NCBI GenBank assembly: GCA_037447655.1 | Contig: JBBHKE010002853.1 | Coordinates: 1 to 62,000 of the forward strand | DNA length: 62,000 bases | Direction: 5' to 3' | Source of the DNA: Zygnema cylindricum | Taxonomy: Eukaryota > Streptophyta > Zygnematophyceae > Zygnematales > Zygnemataceae | Shown here: in pieces, positions 1-9,000 of the stretch | How the letters are laid out: every line of letters begins with the position of its first letter | How positions within the stretch are numbered: the first letter of the stretch is position 1 | The notes under the pieces: generated by a model | The model's input: only the letters and a program-made list of their open reading frames with translations | Told to the model about the DNA's origin: nothing | The model's database searches: none | Translations under genes and position numbers: made by a program

Positions 1-259
1 AAGAAAGTTCGTGAACTTCGAGGCCATTAGGAAACTTTCGTACCACTGGACTTGCAGATTTGGCCTTGCCAGCAGGTGACACTTCTGGTGTCTTTTTCTC
101 TCGTACAACTTCCTTAGCCTTCCCTTAATCCTTCCCCTTCACCTCCTCATTCTTCTCAGATTTGCTCTTACCAGGTGCAGGTGACACTTCTGGTGTCTTT
201 ACCTCTGATACAACTTCTTTAGCCTTCCCTTTACCCTTTCCCTTTACCTCCTCCTTGTT
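1..259 (-). pseudogene. FKBP53-like nucleoplasmin-type prolyl isomerase, partial exon with in-frame stop
   Basis: The minus strand reads a Lys/Glu-rich linker followed by RKFPNGLEVHELS at the window edge. That peptide matches the segment just before the FKBP catalytic domain in plant nuclear FKBP53/FKBP43 proteins (RTYPNGLIVEELS-type). The linker has two tandem 35-residue (105 bp) units containing KAKEVV and KTPEVSP. The second unit has a TAA stop at 125-127 in the same frame as the FPNGL motif; the first unit reads GKGKGKAKE where the second reads GKD, stop, GKAKE. The exon probably starts at 259 after an AG at 260-261, since the frame is closed by TAG just upstream. The family are histone chaperone and peptidyl-prolyl isomerase proteins of the nucleus. 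The catalytic domain lies outside the window. The stop could be real decay, a consensus error, or a wrong exon model. Confidence 0.6.
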
Positions 260-497
260 CTAACTGTAACTGTAACTATGACAGTGGCTGTAACTGTAAC
301 AGTAACTGTAACTGCAGCAGCAACTGTAACAGCAACTGAAACTGTAACTGCAGATGTAACTGTAACTGTGATTGCAACTATAGCTGTAATTGCAACAGCA
401 GCTGTAACAGCAGCTGTAACTGCAACTGTAACAGTAACAGGTAAAACCAGCAGTACCACCAGTAACAGTAACTTGTTACTGTTACTTTAACAGTAAC
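260..497. repeat. Degenerate TAACTG / TAACAG hexanucleotide tandem repeat
   Basis: A run of about 240 bp made of hexamers such as GTAACT, GTAACA and GCAACT. It lies just upstream of the FKBP-like exon in transcript orientation, so it is probably intronic. It is open on both strands as Val/Thr/Ala-repeat peptides, which I treat as by-products of the repeat. Confidence 0.85.
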
Positions 498-515
498 TTG
501 TGCTTTTTCTAGGGT

Positions 516-3500
516 TCATTTTGATAAAGCTTGACTCAAAATATTTTCTACACCACCAACTGTTGAAGAAGACAGGCTCCCTCTACCCCTTCCTCTACTA
601 TGAGGAGACCTTACAAGGAGAGAACTTCCCAATGGATTACTCACTCTTCCAAAAACAGACCTCCCTTCTCCCTCTCTTCTCCCTTCCTCCGAGTTTTCAT
701 AAACTGAGGGCTTCGGAAAAGAGCTGAGAGAGTTGCGAGAGTTGAACTCCAAAAAACGATAACTAAACCCACTCTTCTCCACATTATTAACGGTCCCTCT
801 TGTTATACTCGAGATACCAACCTCGTCTCTCAACACTTCTCTAGTTTCTGGTACAACAACACCGACACCCAATTCCATGTTACACGCCTTTCGTTTTTCG
901 ACCTCCCGTCGTTTTGTTGAATGACCCACCTTTTCTTTTTCTCTTTCTTCCTCCTCCTCCTCCTCCTCCTCCTCCTCCTTCTCTTCCTCCTCTTCCTCCT
1001 TTTTATTTGTACATGCCCCAAAATCATACTCCTGTGAGAGGTTACAAGCAGAACCATCGACTACCTGCCACTTGTCAGCCAGAAATTTGTTACCGCCAGT
1101 TGATAAATTGACAACAGGGCCCTCATTAACAGAACATACAGCCACATTCCCACACTCGTCTAGGTTTGGAGGAAAGGTTAAACTACTCCCACTACAACTT
1201 CCAGAAGAGAAAAAGGAAAAAGGAACAGTTGTTTTTTCAGTCGGAGATACTAAAGGGACACTATCCTCTTTAATAACGTCATGAGATGGGTTGTTTGAGA
1301 AGTACTGAGTCATAAAACGGCCCGACTCTTTGTTATTGGTGTCCAGATATTCAGTAGTTTCGGCCATAATAGACCTCCCTAAGAAACCATCTATCGCTTG
1401 AGAAGGTTCGGGAAGGAGAGAGGACGAGTGAGAAAAATGATGCGATTCTAAGGGAGAGTAAGGAGGGTAAGAAACACCGTAAACCGAGGAATTAGAAGAA
1501 AAGATTGTCGGAGAAGGACCACCTAGATTTGGTACTAAAGAAGTATCAAAATTCGAAAAGCTCGGGCTCTGAAAGCCAGAAAAAGGATCATATTCATCCC
1601 TCTCTCTTTCCCTTTCTCTCTCTCTCTCCTTCTCCACGTCAAACTCAAAGTGTTTCTTATTTACACCGCTTTCCCCGAGATCATAAGACTGATCCATGGA
1701 CAAAAGTGCAAGTTTTCTCTTCTTCTCTTGTGCCTCCTCCTCCATTTTTTTTGCAATTTCCTCTCTCTCCTCCTCTGAAATCGGTGCATGTGAAAATCTG
1801 CAATTCTCGTCATCGAAACAATATCCTCTCACGTGAAAATATTTACACGGAAACGAGGCTAAGTCGTGAGAAAAAAAACATTCTTCTCCTTTGAGACAAC
1901 TATCATACAAAAAATGAACACAAATTTTCAGCTTTGTATTCGGTACTGCATCGTGAGAAAATGTACATTCTTCTCCTCTTGAACACCTCCCTTCCATCCA
2001 AAAGCTGCAAATTTTCACCGCTTTCTCTCCCATTTTCATCATAGGAGGAGGAAAAATTCCTTCTGCCCTCCTTTTCGCAGCTCTGGTTTTTTTCTTTTTT
2101 ATCTTTCTTGCATTTTTCTGTTCATCTGTCAACTCCTTCCTCCTACTCCCTCTACCTTTTTCATCTCCTTCTCCTCCTCCCTCTCCTCCCTCTCCTTCCT
2201 CCCACTGTCCTATCTCCTCTTCCACTATGGCAGTCAGACCTCCCTTTTTAACCTTCGTCAATCCCATTTCCTTACTTAAAATCTCACTACTATTTGTCCC
2301 CTCACTCTTTACCTTTCCCCCTAAAATAAACGATTGTCTATCGTTTCTATTGTCTTCATTGGTTCTAAGGACTTCTCCAATATGTGAAAATTCGTTCTCT
2401 CTACCACCACTTCCTCCCACGACAGCTCTTTTGTCTATCATGACCTCTCTCCTTCCCCTTCCACCACTTCCTTCCAAATCCCCACTTTTCCTTTTGGTTC
2501 CTCTCCCTCTCCCTCTCCCTTTCCCTCCAACTACTCCTCTCTCTCCCTTTGAATGGATGTGTCCGCTACCTCCACCTTGAATTCCTTCACCTTTCATTGA
2601 CTTTATCTCTCTCCCCCCCTTCCTTTCCTGTTGCTCCTCCCTCTCTTTTCTCATATCTTTTCCTTTTGGTCGTTGTACCTTCGATTCTATTTTCCTAAAC
2701 CCTTCTCTCCTCTTCCTCTTCTCTCCTACCCTTCCAGAAAAAACATTCTCCTCTTTCCTATTTCCATTCATACCAAAACACTCTCTTTCTTCAAAAAACC
2801 CATCTAAATCTCCTTCCCAACCTCTCCCCCACTCCCTAATCTTGGCATGGTTAGCAAAACTCCTTCCATTTCCTCTCTCTTCTATCTCCTTCCCTCCTTC
2901 CTCTCCCTTTTCCTGCCCCTCTCCCACAATCTCTCCCTTTTCTTTCTCTTCTCTCTCTATCTCTCCCTTTTCCTCCCTCTCTCCCGCCATTCCTCCACTT
3001 TCCTCTCCAACTACCTCTCCCTTCTCTACCTCTTCCCCTAAGACAGCTGCTGCCCAGGCAGCTTGGGCGGCTCTCACTATAGGGCTCCTAGCCATTATTT
3101 GAAGTCCCAAACTTCTTTTCCTCTCTCTCCCCGCCTCCCTCTGATTTGTCTTCTTTACTTCTGCCTCTCTCTCCTGTTCTCTCTCTACCTCCCTATCCCT
3201 TCCCTCCTCCCTTGCCTCTCTCCCACTCCGCTCTTTCTCTTTAACACTTTCCTTCTCCTTCTCTTTCTCCTTCTCCTTCTCCTTCTTCGTCTGCCACATT
3301 TCATAGGCTTCCCCTAATTCTAAACTTTCTTTCCCTTCCTCTCTCTCTCTCTCCGTCACTTTCCTGTGGTCAAACCCATGACCTTTCCCTGCTTCCTTCG
3401 TATTTCCCTCTCTCCCTCCCCCTCTCCCTACCTCTCTTTCAGTCTCTGTCCCACTGTTTTTTTTACTCATTGAGGTTTCCAGAGTTTCTGGCGCTTTTAC

Positions 3501-4028
3501 TCCTGGAAAATCCTTCAAAAAAATTATCTCTTCCTTTCCCTCTCCCTCTCGCACCCCCGTTCCAGTTCTCTCTTTTTCTCCCTCTCCCACTCCCCCTCCG
3601 TCTCCCACCCCGTCCCCCTCTCCCCCTCCCTCCCTCTCGCTCTCTCCCTCGCCCTCCCTCTCTCTCTCTCCCTCGCCCTCCCTCTCTCTCTCTCCCTCGC
3701 CCTCCCTCTCCCCTACCCTCACTTCAGGACAGCCATGACTTCCAGAGAGAGGGACAGCTTCAAAAAATCTCTTCCTAAAAACAGGAAAGCCATAGTCCAG
3801 TAAAAGGGATCGAATATGAGAAACTTCTTTAAAATTAATATTATTTAATCTTCCTCTAGAGGAAGGGCCCATGGAGGTGACACGTGGCAGTAAGTCTAAG
3901 GGTGGTTCAAACGAGGATTGGTCATGCAGGGAGGAGGAGGGAGGAGAAAAAGTAGGAGGAGACAAGGGGAGAGAGGAGGGAGTGGAGGGAGACATGGAGG
4001 AAGGATAGGAGGGAAGGATGAGACCCAT
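516..4028 (-). CDS. CCCH-type zinc finger protein (EMB1789/C3H65-like), 1170 aa, no visible intron
   Basis: Three consecutive CCCH fingers sit at residues about 674-747. The first two are C-x7-C-x5-C-x3-H (CSFWMEGRC..., CVHFLYDSC...) and the third is C-x8-C-x5-C-x3-H (CKYFHVRGYC...). They follow a basic helix (KIKKKKTRAAKRRAEG, about residue 645). Order and spacing match plant EMB1789/AtC3H65 and the ZC3H4/6/8 family, nuclear RNA-binding proteins; in Arabidopsis the gene is needed for embryo development. The N-terminal half is very long, low in complexity and rich in Glu/Arg/Lys/Gly. After the fingers comes a Ser/Pro-rich region, a run of Glu near 960-1010 and an RGRGRG patch before the C-terminus at SQALSK. 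The start at 4028 is the first Met of the open frame. The gene lies tail-to-head upstream of the FKBP-like exon and diverges from ATG11. An intron hidden in the repetitive N-terminal half cannot be excluded. Confidence 0.8.
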   Translation of the reverse strand: MGLILPSYPSSMSPSTPSSLPLSPPTFSPPSSSLHDQSSFEPPLDLLPRVTSMGPSSRGRLNNINFKEVSHIRSLLLDYGFPVFRKRFFEAVPLSGSHGCPEVRVGEREGEGEREREGEGEREREGEGESEREGGGEGDGVGDGGGVGEGEKERTGTGVREGEGKEEIIFLKDFPGVKAPETLETSMSKKNSGTETEREVGRGGGREGNTKEAGKGHGFDHRKVTEREREEGKESLELGEAYEMWQTKKEKEKEKEKEKESVKEKERSGREAREEGRDREVEREQEREAEVKKTNQREAGRERKRSLGLQIMARSPIVRAAQAAWAAAVLGEEVEKGEVVGEESGGMAGEREEKGEIEREEKEKGEIVGEGQEKGEEGGKEIEERGNGRSFANHAKIREWGRGWEGDLDGFFEERECFGMNGNRKEENVFSGRVGEKRKRREGFRKIESKVQRPKGKDMRKEREEQQERKGGREIKSMKGEGIQGGGSGHIHSKGERGVVGGKGRGRGRGTKRKSGDLEGSGGRGRREVMIDKRAVVGGSGGRENEFSHIGEVLRTNEDNRNDRQSFILGGKVKSEGTNSSEILSKEMGLTKVKKGGLTAIVEEEIGQWEEGEGGEGGGEGDEKGRGSRRKELTDEQKNARKIKKKKTRAAKRRAEGIFPPPMMKMGEKAVKICSFWMEGRCSRGEECTFSHDAVPNTKLKICVHFLYDSCLKGEECFFSHDLASFPCKYFHVRGYCFDDENCRFSHAPISEEEREEIAKKMEEEAQEKKRKLALLSMDQSYDLGESGVNKKHFEFDVEKERERERERERDEYDPFSGFQSPSFSNFDTSLVPNLGGPSPTIFSSNSSVYGVSYPPYSPLESHHFSHSSSLLPEPSQAIDGFLGRSIMAETTEYLDTNNKESGRFMTQYFSNNPSHDVIKEDSVPLVSPTEKTTVPFSFFSSGSCSGSSLTFPPNLDECGNVAVCSVNEGPVVNLSTGGNKFLADKWQVVDGSACNLSQEYDFGACTNKKEEEEEEKEEEEEEEEEEEREKEKVGHSTKRREVEKRKACNMELGVGVVVPETREVLRDEVGISSITRGTVNNVEKSGFSYRFLEFNSRNSLSSFPKPSVYENSEEGRREGEGRSVFGRVSNPLGSSLLVRSPHSRGRGRGSLSSSTVGGVENILSQALSK

Positions 4029-4128
4029 GGTCTACTCTTTATCTTTGTGACGGAGACATTTAGGGTTAAAACAGTTGAAAATTCGGGAGGTTAAAGTTGG
4101 AAAAAAAGATAGGGTTTAGTGTGTGGAG

Positions 4129-4360
4129 TTAGGGTTAGGGTTAGGGTTAGGGTTAGGGTTAGGGTTAAGGTTAGGGTTAGGGTTTGGATTCGGGATAGAA
4201 TTCGGATTACGGTGAGAGTTAGAGTTAGGGTTAGGGTTAGGATTCAAGTTAAGGGTTAGGGTTTAGGTTTACGGTTTAGGGTTAGGATTGAGGTTTAGGG
4301 TTCAGGGTTAGGGTACAGTGAGAGTTAGGTTTAGGTTTCGGGTTCGGGTCCGGCTGAAAG
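4129..4360 (+). repeat. Interstitial telomere-like repeat (TTAGGG, degenerating to TTTAGGG variants)
   Basis: From 4129 there are about six perfect TTAGGG units, then a decaying array with TTAAGG, TTTGGATTCGGG, TTTAGGG and TTCAGGG forms up to about 4360. It is flanked by unique sequence on both sides, so it is not a chromosome end. The core unit is the TTAGGG type rather than the Arabidopsis TTTAGGG type. Confidence 0.8.
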
Positions 4361-4409
4361 TTAGGGTTGGGTCGGGTACTGTACCCCGTTTATCGCTATT
4401 ACAGTACAG

Positions 4410-4611
4410 TACACCGCCAATCGCTATTAGAGTCAAGGATTAAATAGCGTCAAAAAACAATTAGCGTTATTGATTCTAATTTAATTCCTGAGATGTGGCA
4501 GATTTTGGTCCACGTCCTTAAATAGCGTTATTAATTCTATTTCAGGTTTTGGGGTAAAAATTTAGGGGCACTGAATTAGCGTTATATACTCTAATAGCGA
4601 TTGGCGGTGTA
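4410..4611. mobile_element. Short TIR element (MITE), CACCGCC termini, TA target duplication
   Basis: A 23-bp perfect terminal inverted repeat: ACACCGCCAATCGCTATTAG (then AGT) begins at 4411 and its exact reverse complement ends at 4610. Taking CACCG as the terminus, both ends are flanked by TA. The interior is AT-rich with repeated TTAGCGTTAT words and no coding potential. It belongs to the CACCG(T/C)G family seen many times in this window. Confidence 0.8.
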
Positions 4612-4705
4612 GTGTTAACAATTTTTTCGCCGCTTAAAACATCTTCTATCCGTACACACTTGTCGGATTATGGATATGACGGTTGCGATTGACGTACATT
4701 TCCTG
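4612..4705. mobile_element. Fragment of the 220-bp TIR element (family B)
   Basis: The words CGCCGCTTAAAACATCTTCT and CCGTACACACTTGTCGGATT occur here in the same order as in the complete family B copies at 22731-22949 and 26178-26400. Only the left half is recognisable, directly abutting the preceding MITE. Confidence 0.6.
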
Positions 4706-5539
4706 CTGACGTAATCCCTTGCACCAAATAAAAATACTAAAATAGCTTCTGTGAAACGTGGTTCCAACGTTTTAATCGTCCGTTGAGCTATTCCTGTACG
4801 GAACACATACGTTTCCTCCCATAAAAGAATGACACGCTGGTTATGTCCAAAAGTTTGGTGACGTAAGGTACAGTACTGTACTCTTGGGAGTCGTTAGACT
4901 CCACTTTGTTTCACAAAAAGTTGAGGATAGGCTACGTGGCGCATTTAAGCTGATTTTAGTAGTTACCCGGCGCCTTCTCATTCGCCAACTATGAATGGAA
5001 AAACTCTTTCGGCTTTGTAGATTACTATTTTATGTACGGCTTGCTTAACATAAGTCTTTTCTGTTATTGACAAACCGCCGTTTTGTGTACTTTGTGTACG
5101 ACTTACACACCCTCTTACTTGGTCTTTATTGTACCTTTTTGGCGCAAGTTAGGGTTTGCTTGTTGTGCAATCCACGCTCTGCTTTTCAAATCTCATGTCC
5201 ATCCTTCTAGCTTTTTTACTTTCTGCTGCCATAATTTAGTTTCCAGTTTCAAATTTCTGTTTTTAATCTGTATGTTCTTTTTTTGAAGTAATATGCCAAT
5301 TGCAGAACCTCAACACGTGTGAACATTTTCTGTAGTATGTGAAGCCATGGCGTCTTTCACAGTTTTAGGGTTTCCTAGACCTTTATTTTTTTTTTGTTTA
5401 ATTGAGACTTGGTTTGCCTCTAATTTCTGATATTCTTTTCGCAGGCATTATTGCCTTGCTATCCTCTTGGAATTTACAGGAATTGGTTACCTCGTCACAT
5501 TATATTTTTATTAAACGATCTTTTTTTTCATCAACAACC
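4706..5539. other. Intergenic, no gene recognised
   Basis: AT-rich sequence between the divergent CCCH gene and ATG11. It contains short GTAC-rich words (for example near 4868) but nothing I can name. Promoter elements of either gene may be here but are not identifiable by eye. Confidence 0.5.
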
Positions 5540-6091
5540 CTAGTTTATTAAACAACACATCCTCACAACATCACATCATCATAGACATCATATTATTAAC
5601 GTTTTGACATCATATTATTACGTTTTGACATCATGAATTCATAAACTCGAGAGCACAACATGCACATCTTGACCTCGCAGGTTTTACAATTTCATGCCTA
5701 CTTTCCTACTGTCATCTCACCCGCTACTATTGCATCTTAATTGACATCCTTATCAGCATCCTTCACTTTTGCACAACTTTTGCATCTTAATTATAACCAT
5801 TCAAATTATTTTTATCACAGTCATTGCCACATCATCGCAGCATCACAATCAGTAAAACATTCGTTTATTATCCCAGCATCAGATACAATCCTCACCATTG
5901 TCGCATCATCAGAACATCATCAACACCAGTCCTCGAATCATCTCTCACAACATTCCTAAAATCATCATCGTCTCTCACATCATCATCATGGTCTCTCACG
6001 TCATCATTATCGCCTCGCCATCATTATCATCTCTCACATAACCATCCTCCTCCATCACATAACCATCATCGTCTCTCACATCATCGCCATC
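5540..6091 (+). repeat. CATCA-rich imperfect repeat upstream of ATG11 start
   Basis: About 550 bp dominated by CATCAT, TCACATCATC and CATCATCGTCTCTCACATC words. It runs up to the ATG at 6092, so it probably makes up much of the ATG11 leader or promoter. The ATG11 frame stays open for a short way upstream through this repeat, but 6092 is the first ATG in that stretch and aligns with the conserved N-terminus. Confidence 0.6.
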
Positions 6092-9000
6092 ATGTTGATC
6101 CATGTGGCTCAAAATGGTCGAATGTATGAGCTGGAGTGCCAGGGAAGCACCTCTGTAGAGGTCATCCACAGTGCTTTGGCGTCCCTCACTGGCATTCCTG
6201 TTTCTGATCAGATGCTTATATGTGCCGGGACTCGTCTCGATTCCTCATGTCCTCTCAGCGCTTACCGGTTGCCCTCGGCCGAGAAACGTGTCTTTCTTTT
6301 CAACAGAGGAACTCTTTTACCAGATGCAGATGCTCCCCCAATGGAAGAGCTTGAGCCCATAGAGCTCAATATTCCTGAAGCTCCCAGTTTTCTGGGGTCC
6401 GGACATCCATTGGACCAATCGCCAAATCCTCTATTAAGAGCTTTACCTTCGTATGAGAGGCAATTTAAGTACCATTTGCAAAAGGGACAAGCTATTTTTC
6501 GAGCGACACAGAGTCGGTATGATAGTTGTCGAAAACTGGTCCTTGAGCAACAAGTACAGGAAATGGCTCTTGAGACTGCCTGTGGAAATATGGGCCATTA
6601 CTATAACCACATTTGTGGAGCTCATAGAGATTTTATGGAACAGTTTAATAGGCAACATGCGACCCATTCCGAGCTCCTTTCTTGCTTTGAGAGGGATATG
6701 GAGAGATTGAAATCATGTCATCTCCATCCTTCCTTACAGTCTAAAAGTCCTCTCAGGAGAACTCTCCTCGACTGTGTGAAAGAGCCGGCTTTACGGAAAT
6801 GGGCGCACGATTGTACAATTTCACATGGACTATTTGCGAGTAAGGTTGGAGAATTACAAACTCTTTTTACCGATCTTCAGAGGAGTGTGGAGGACCTTCT
6901 TGGGAGATCACCGGATGTGGATGTTGCTCAACTTGTTGTTCGACTCGACGAAAGTCACAAATACATCGAAGAACAAACAAGCATTTTGCAGTCGCTCAGG
7001 TTAGTTTATTTCTGCAAGCACCGTTTGTTTTTTTTTTTTTTTTGTCAATTTCTCTTTTTATAGTCAATTTTTTTTTCAGTCATTTTTTTTTTAATTCTTT
7101 TTTTTTTTTTTTGTGTTTTTTGGAGTCAATATCTCTCTTTCAAAGTCATTTGCAGTCGCTCAGGTTAGCTTTTTATTGCAAGCACCACTACAATCACTCT
7201 TTTTTAGTCAATTCCTCTTTTGTTTCAGTCAATCTCTTTGCTTTCTTGTCAATTCTTCGTTTTTTCCCAGTCAATTTCTCTATTTTAAGTCATTTTCTCC
7301 GTCACTCGGGTTAGCTCATTATCGCCGACGCCCTTATAATCACCCCTTGTTTTGGTTCATTTCTCCCTTTTTTTGTCAATGTCTCTTTTTTTTATTTCTT
7401 TTTTTTAGTCAGCTTCTCTGTATTTTTTAGTTGGTTTCTCTTTTTTTTCTTTTTGTTGCATTTCTCTTTTTTTAGTCTTTTTTCTTTTTTGTTTTATTCC
7501 ATTTCTCTTTTCTAAGTCCATCTCCTTTTATCAGTCCATTTTTTTTTTATTTTTAAGCCTTTTCTTTTATTTTTTCCCTTATCTTTCAGTCAATCTCTCT
7601 TTTCTTATATTGCTTATGTGAGCATTTGCACATTTCCATTCTTTTTCCTTTTTTTCCATCTTCCTGTCAAACACCGTTTTTTTGGTCTTTGGGAGGAATG
7701 CTTTTTAAGGAACGCTTGTGTCTCAGTTGCCATAATTTGGAATACAAAATTATACTTAAGTCTAAGTGTGAAAACAATGGTACACATTAAGAATTAATTT
7801 GTATGAGGGCTGTTGTAGTGTTGAGAAATAATTAGTATGAGGGCTGAATAAGTAGGACTGCTTTAGCGATAATGATTGAATTTCAGGTCCAAATTACTTA
7901 GAAATATCACATAGGACAAAAGTACAAGGGTTGGACAGTTCCCTTTAAAAATCTAGCATTCTGTCCTTCCAGCTAAGGAGGATCAACAGTTTTGTCATCC
8001 AAAAGTGCTCTTTGCTTTAATTCATGTTTGTGATGACCTTTATTTTCTAGTAGGTGGCTGTTTATTCTAATACAAACTCTATTATACTGCTCATCTCTAT
8101 TAGTGTTAATAACACTAATGGGTTGCAAAATTTTCTGACCGATAATCACAAAATAGGTTTAATCTAACACTATCTAAGAAAAAAGTGTGGACGACAAGTA
8201 GCCACGTCTACAGTAAATTAGTGTCGTACATCCTAATTCCTCATTTACTCTAAATATTTGTCTGCACTAGTCTCGATGAGCAGTGTACTTGTTTTGCGGC
8301 AAGGACTTGGAAGACTGTAATTTCTTTGCACTAATAATTCCTTAACAGTAGTAACGATGGGCAGTGTACTTGTTTTGCAGCAAGGACTTGGGCACAGTGA
8401 AGAAGCTTGTGGAAGATTGTGTTGGTGGCCGGTTAAGCAGTTCCCTTCGTCCTCTTGATGCCTGTGCTGCCCTCGATCCTATGAGTGAAGTTCACATAAA
8501 GAGCCACTTGCCACGAGTTGAAAGTTGTGATCGGAAACTTGCGGCTCTTTGCGACCATGTTTACGAATGTAAGGCAACAATGAATAAATGTGTACATACG
8601 GAATTACAGACTGTGGCTGCATTACAGTCACGAATAAGAGATCTTCGAAACCAACTTGCGGCTTTTCGGGAAGCCATGGCTCGACAGGATGAGATTTTTG
8701 CCGAGTTAGTTTTAGTGAGACGAGTCTTAAGCTCATACCAAGCATGTTTGGCTGAGGTTGTGAGAAGGAAAGCTTTTGCAACTCTATATCTTGGGCAAGC
8801 AGGGCAGCTTGCGGAAAAAATGGCAAAAATTCGCGAAGTTGAAGTAGCTTGGAGAGAAGAATTTGTACAGATGCATAGTCCCAGATACCTTCCAAGGGAC
8901 CTTCTTGAGGGAATGGGGCTCCTCGGATTACCCAGTCAATGTGAGGTTAACATTCCCGCTTTTGATCCGTCGTTGTTAAATATTGATGCGAGAGATCTTC

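Noticed and set aside
244-490. Val-Thr-Ala repeat frames on both strands
   Set aside because: Open because of the TAACTG hexamer repeat; the FKBP-like exon uses a different frame.
4129-4360. A true chromosome end
   Set aside because: Unique and genic sequence continues on both sides and the array decays within 230 bp.
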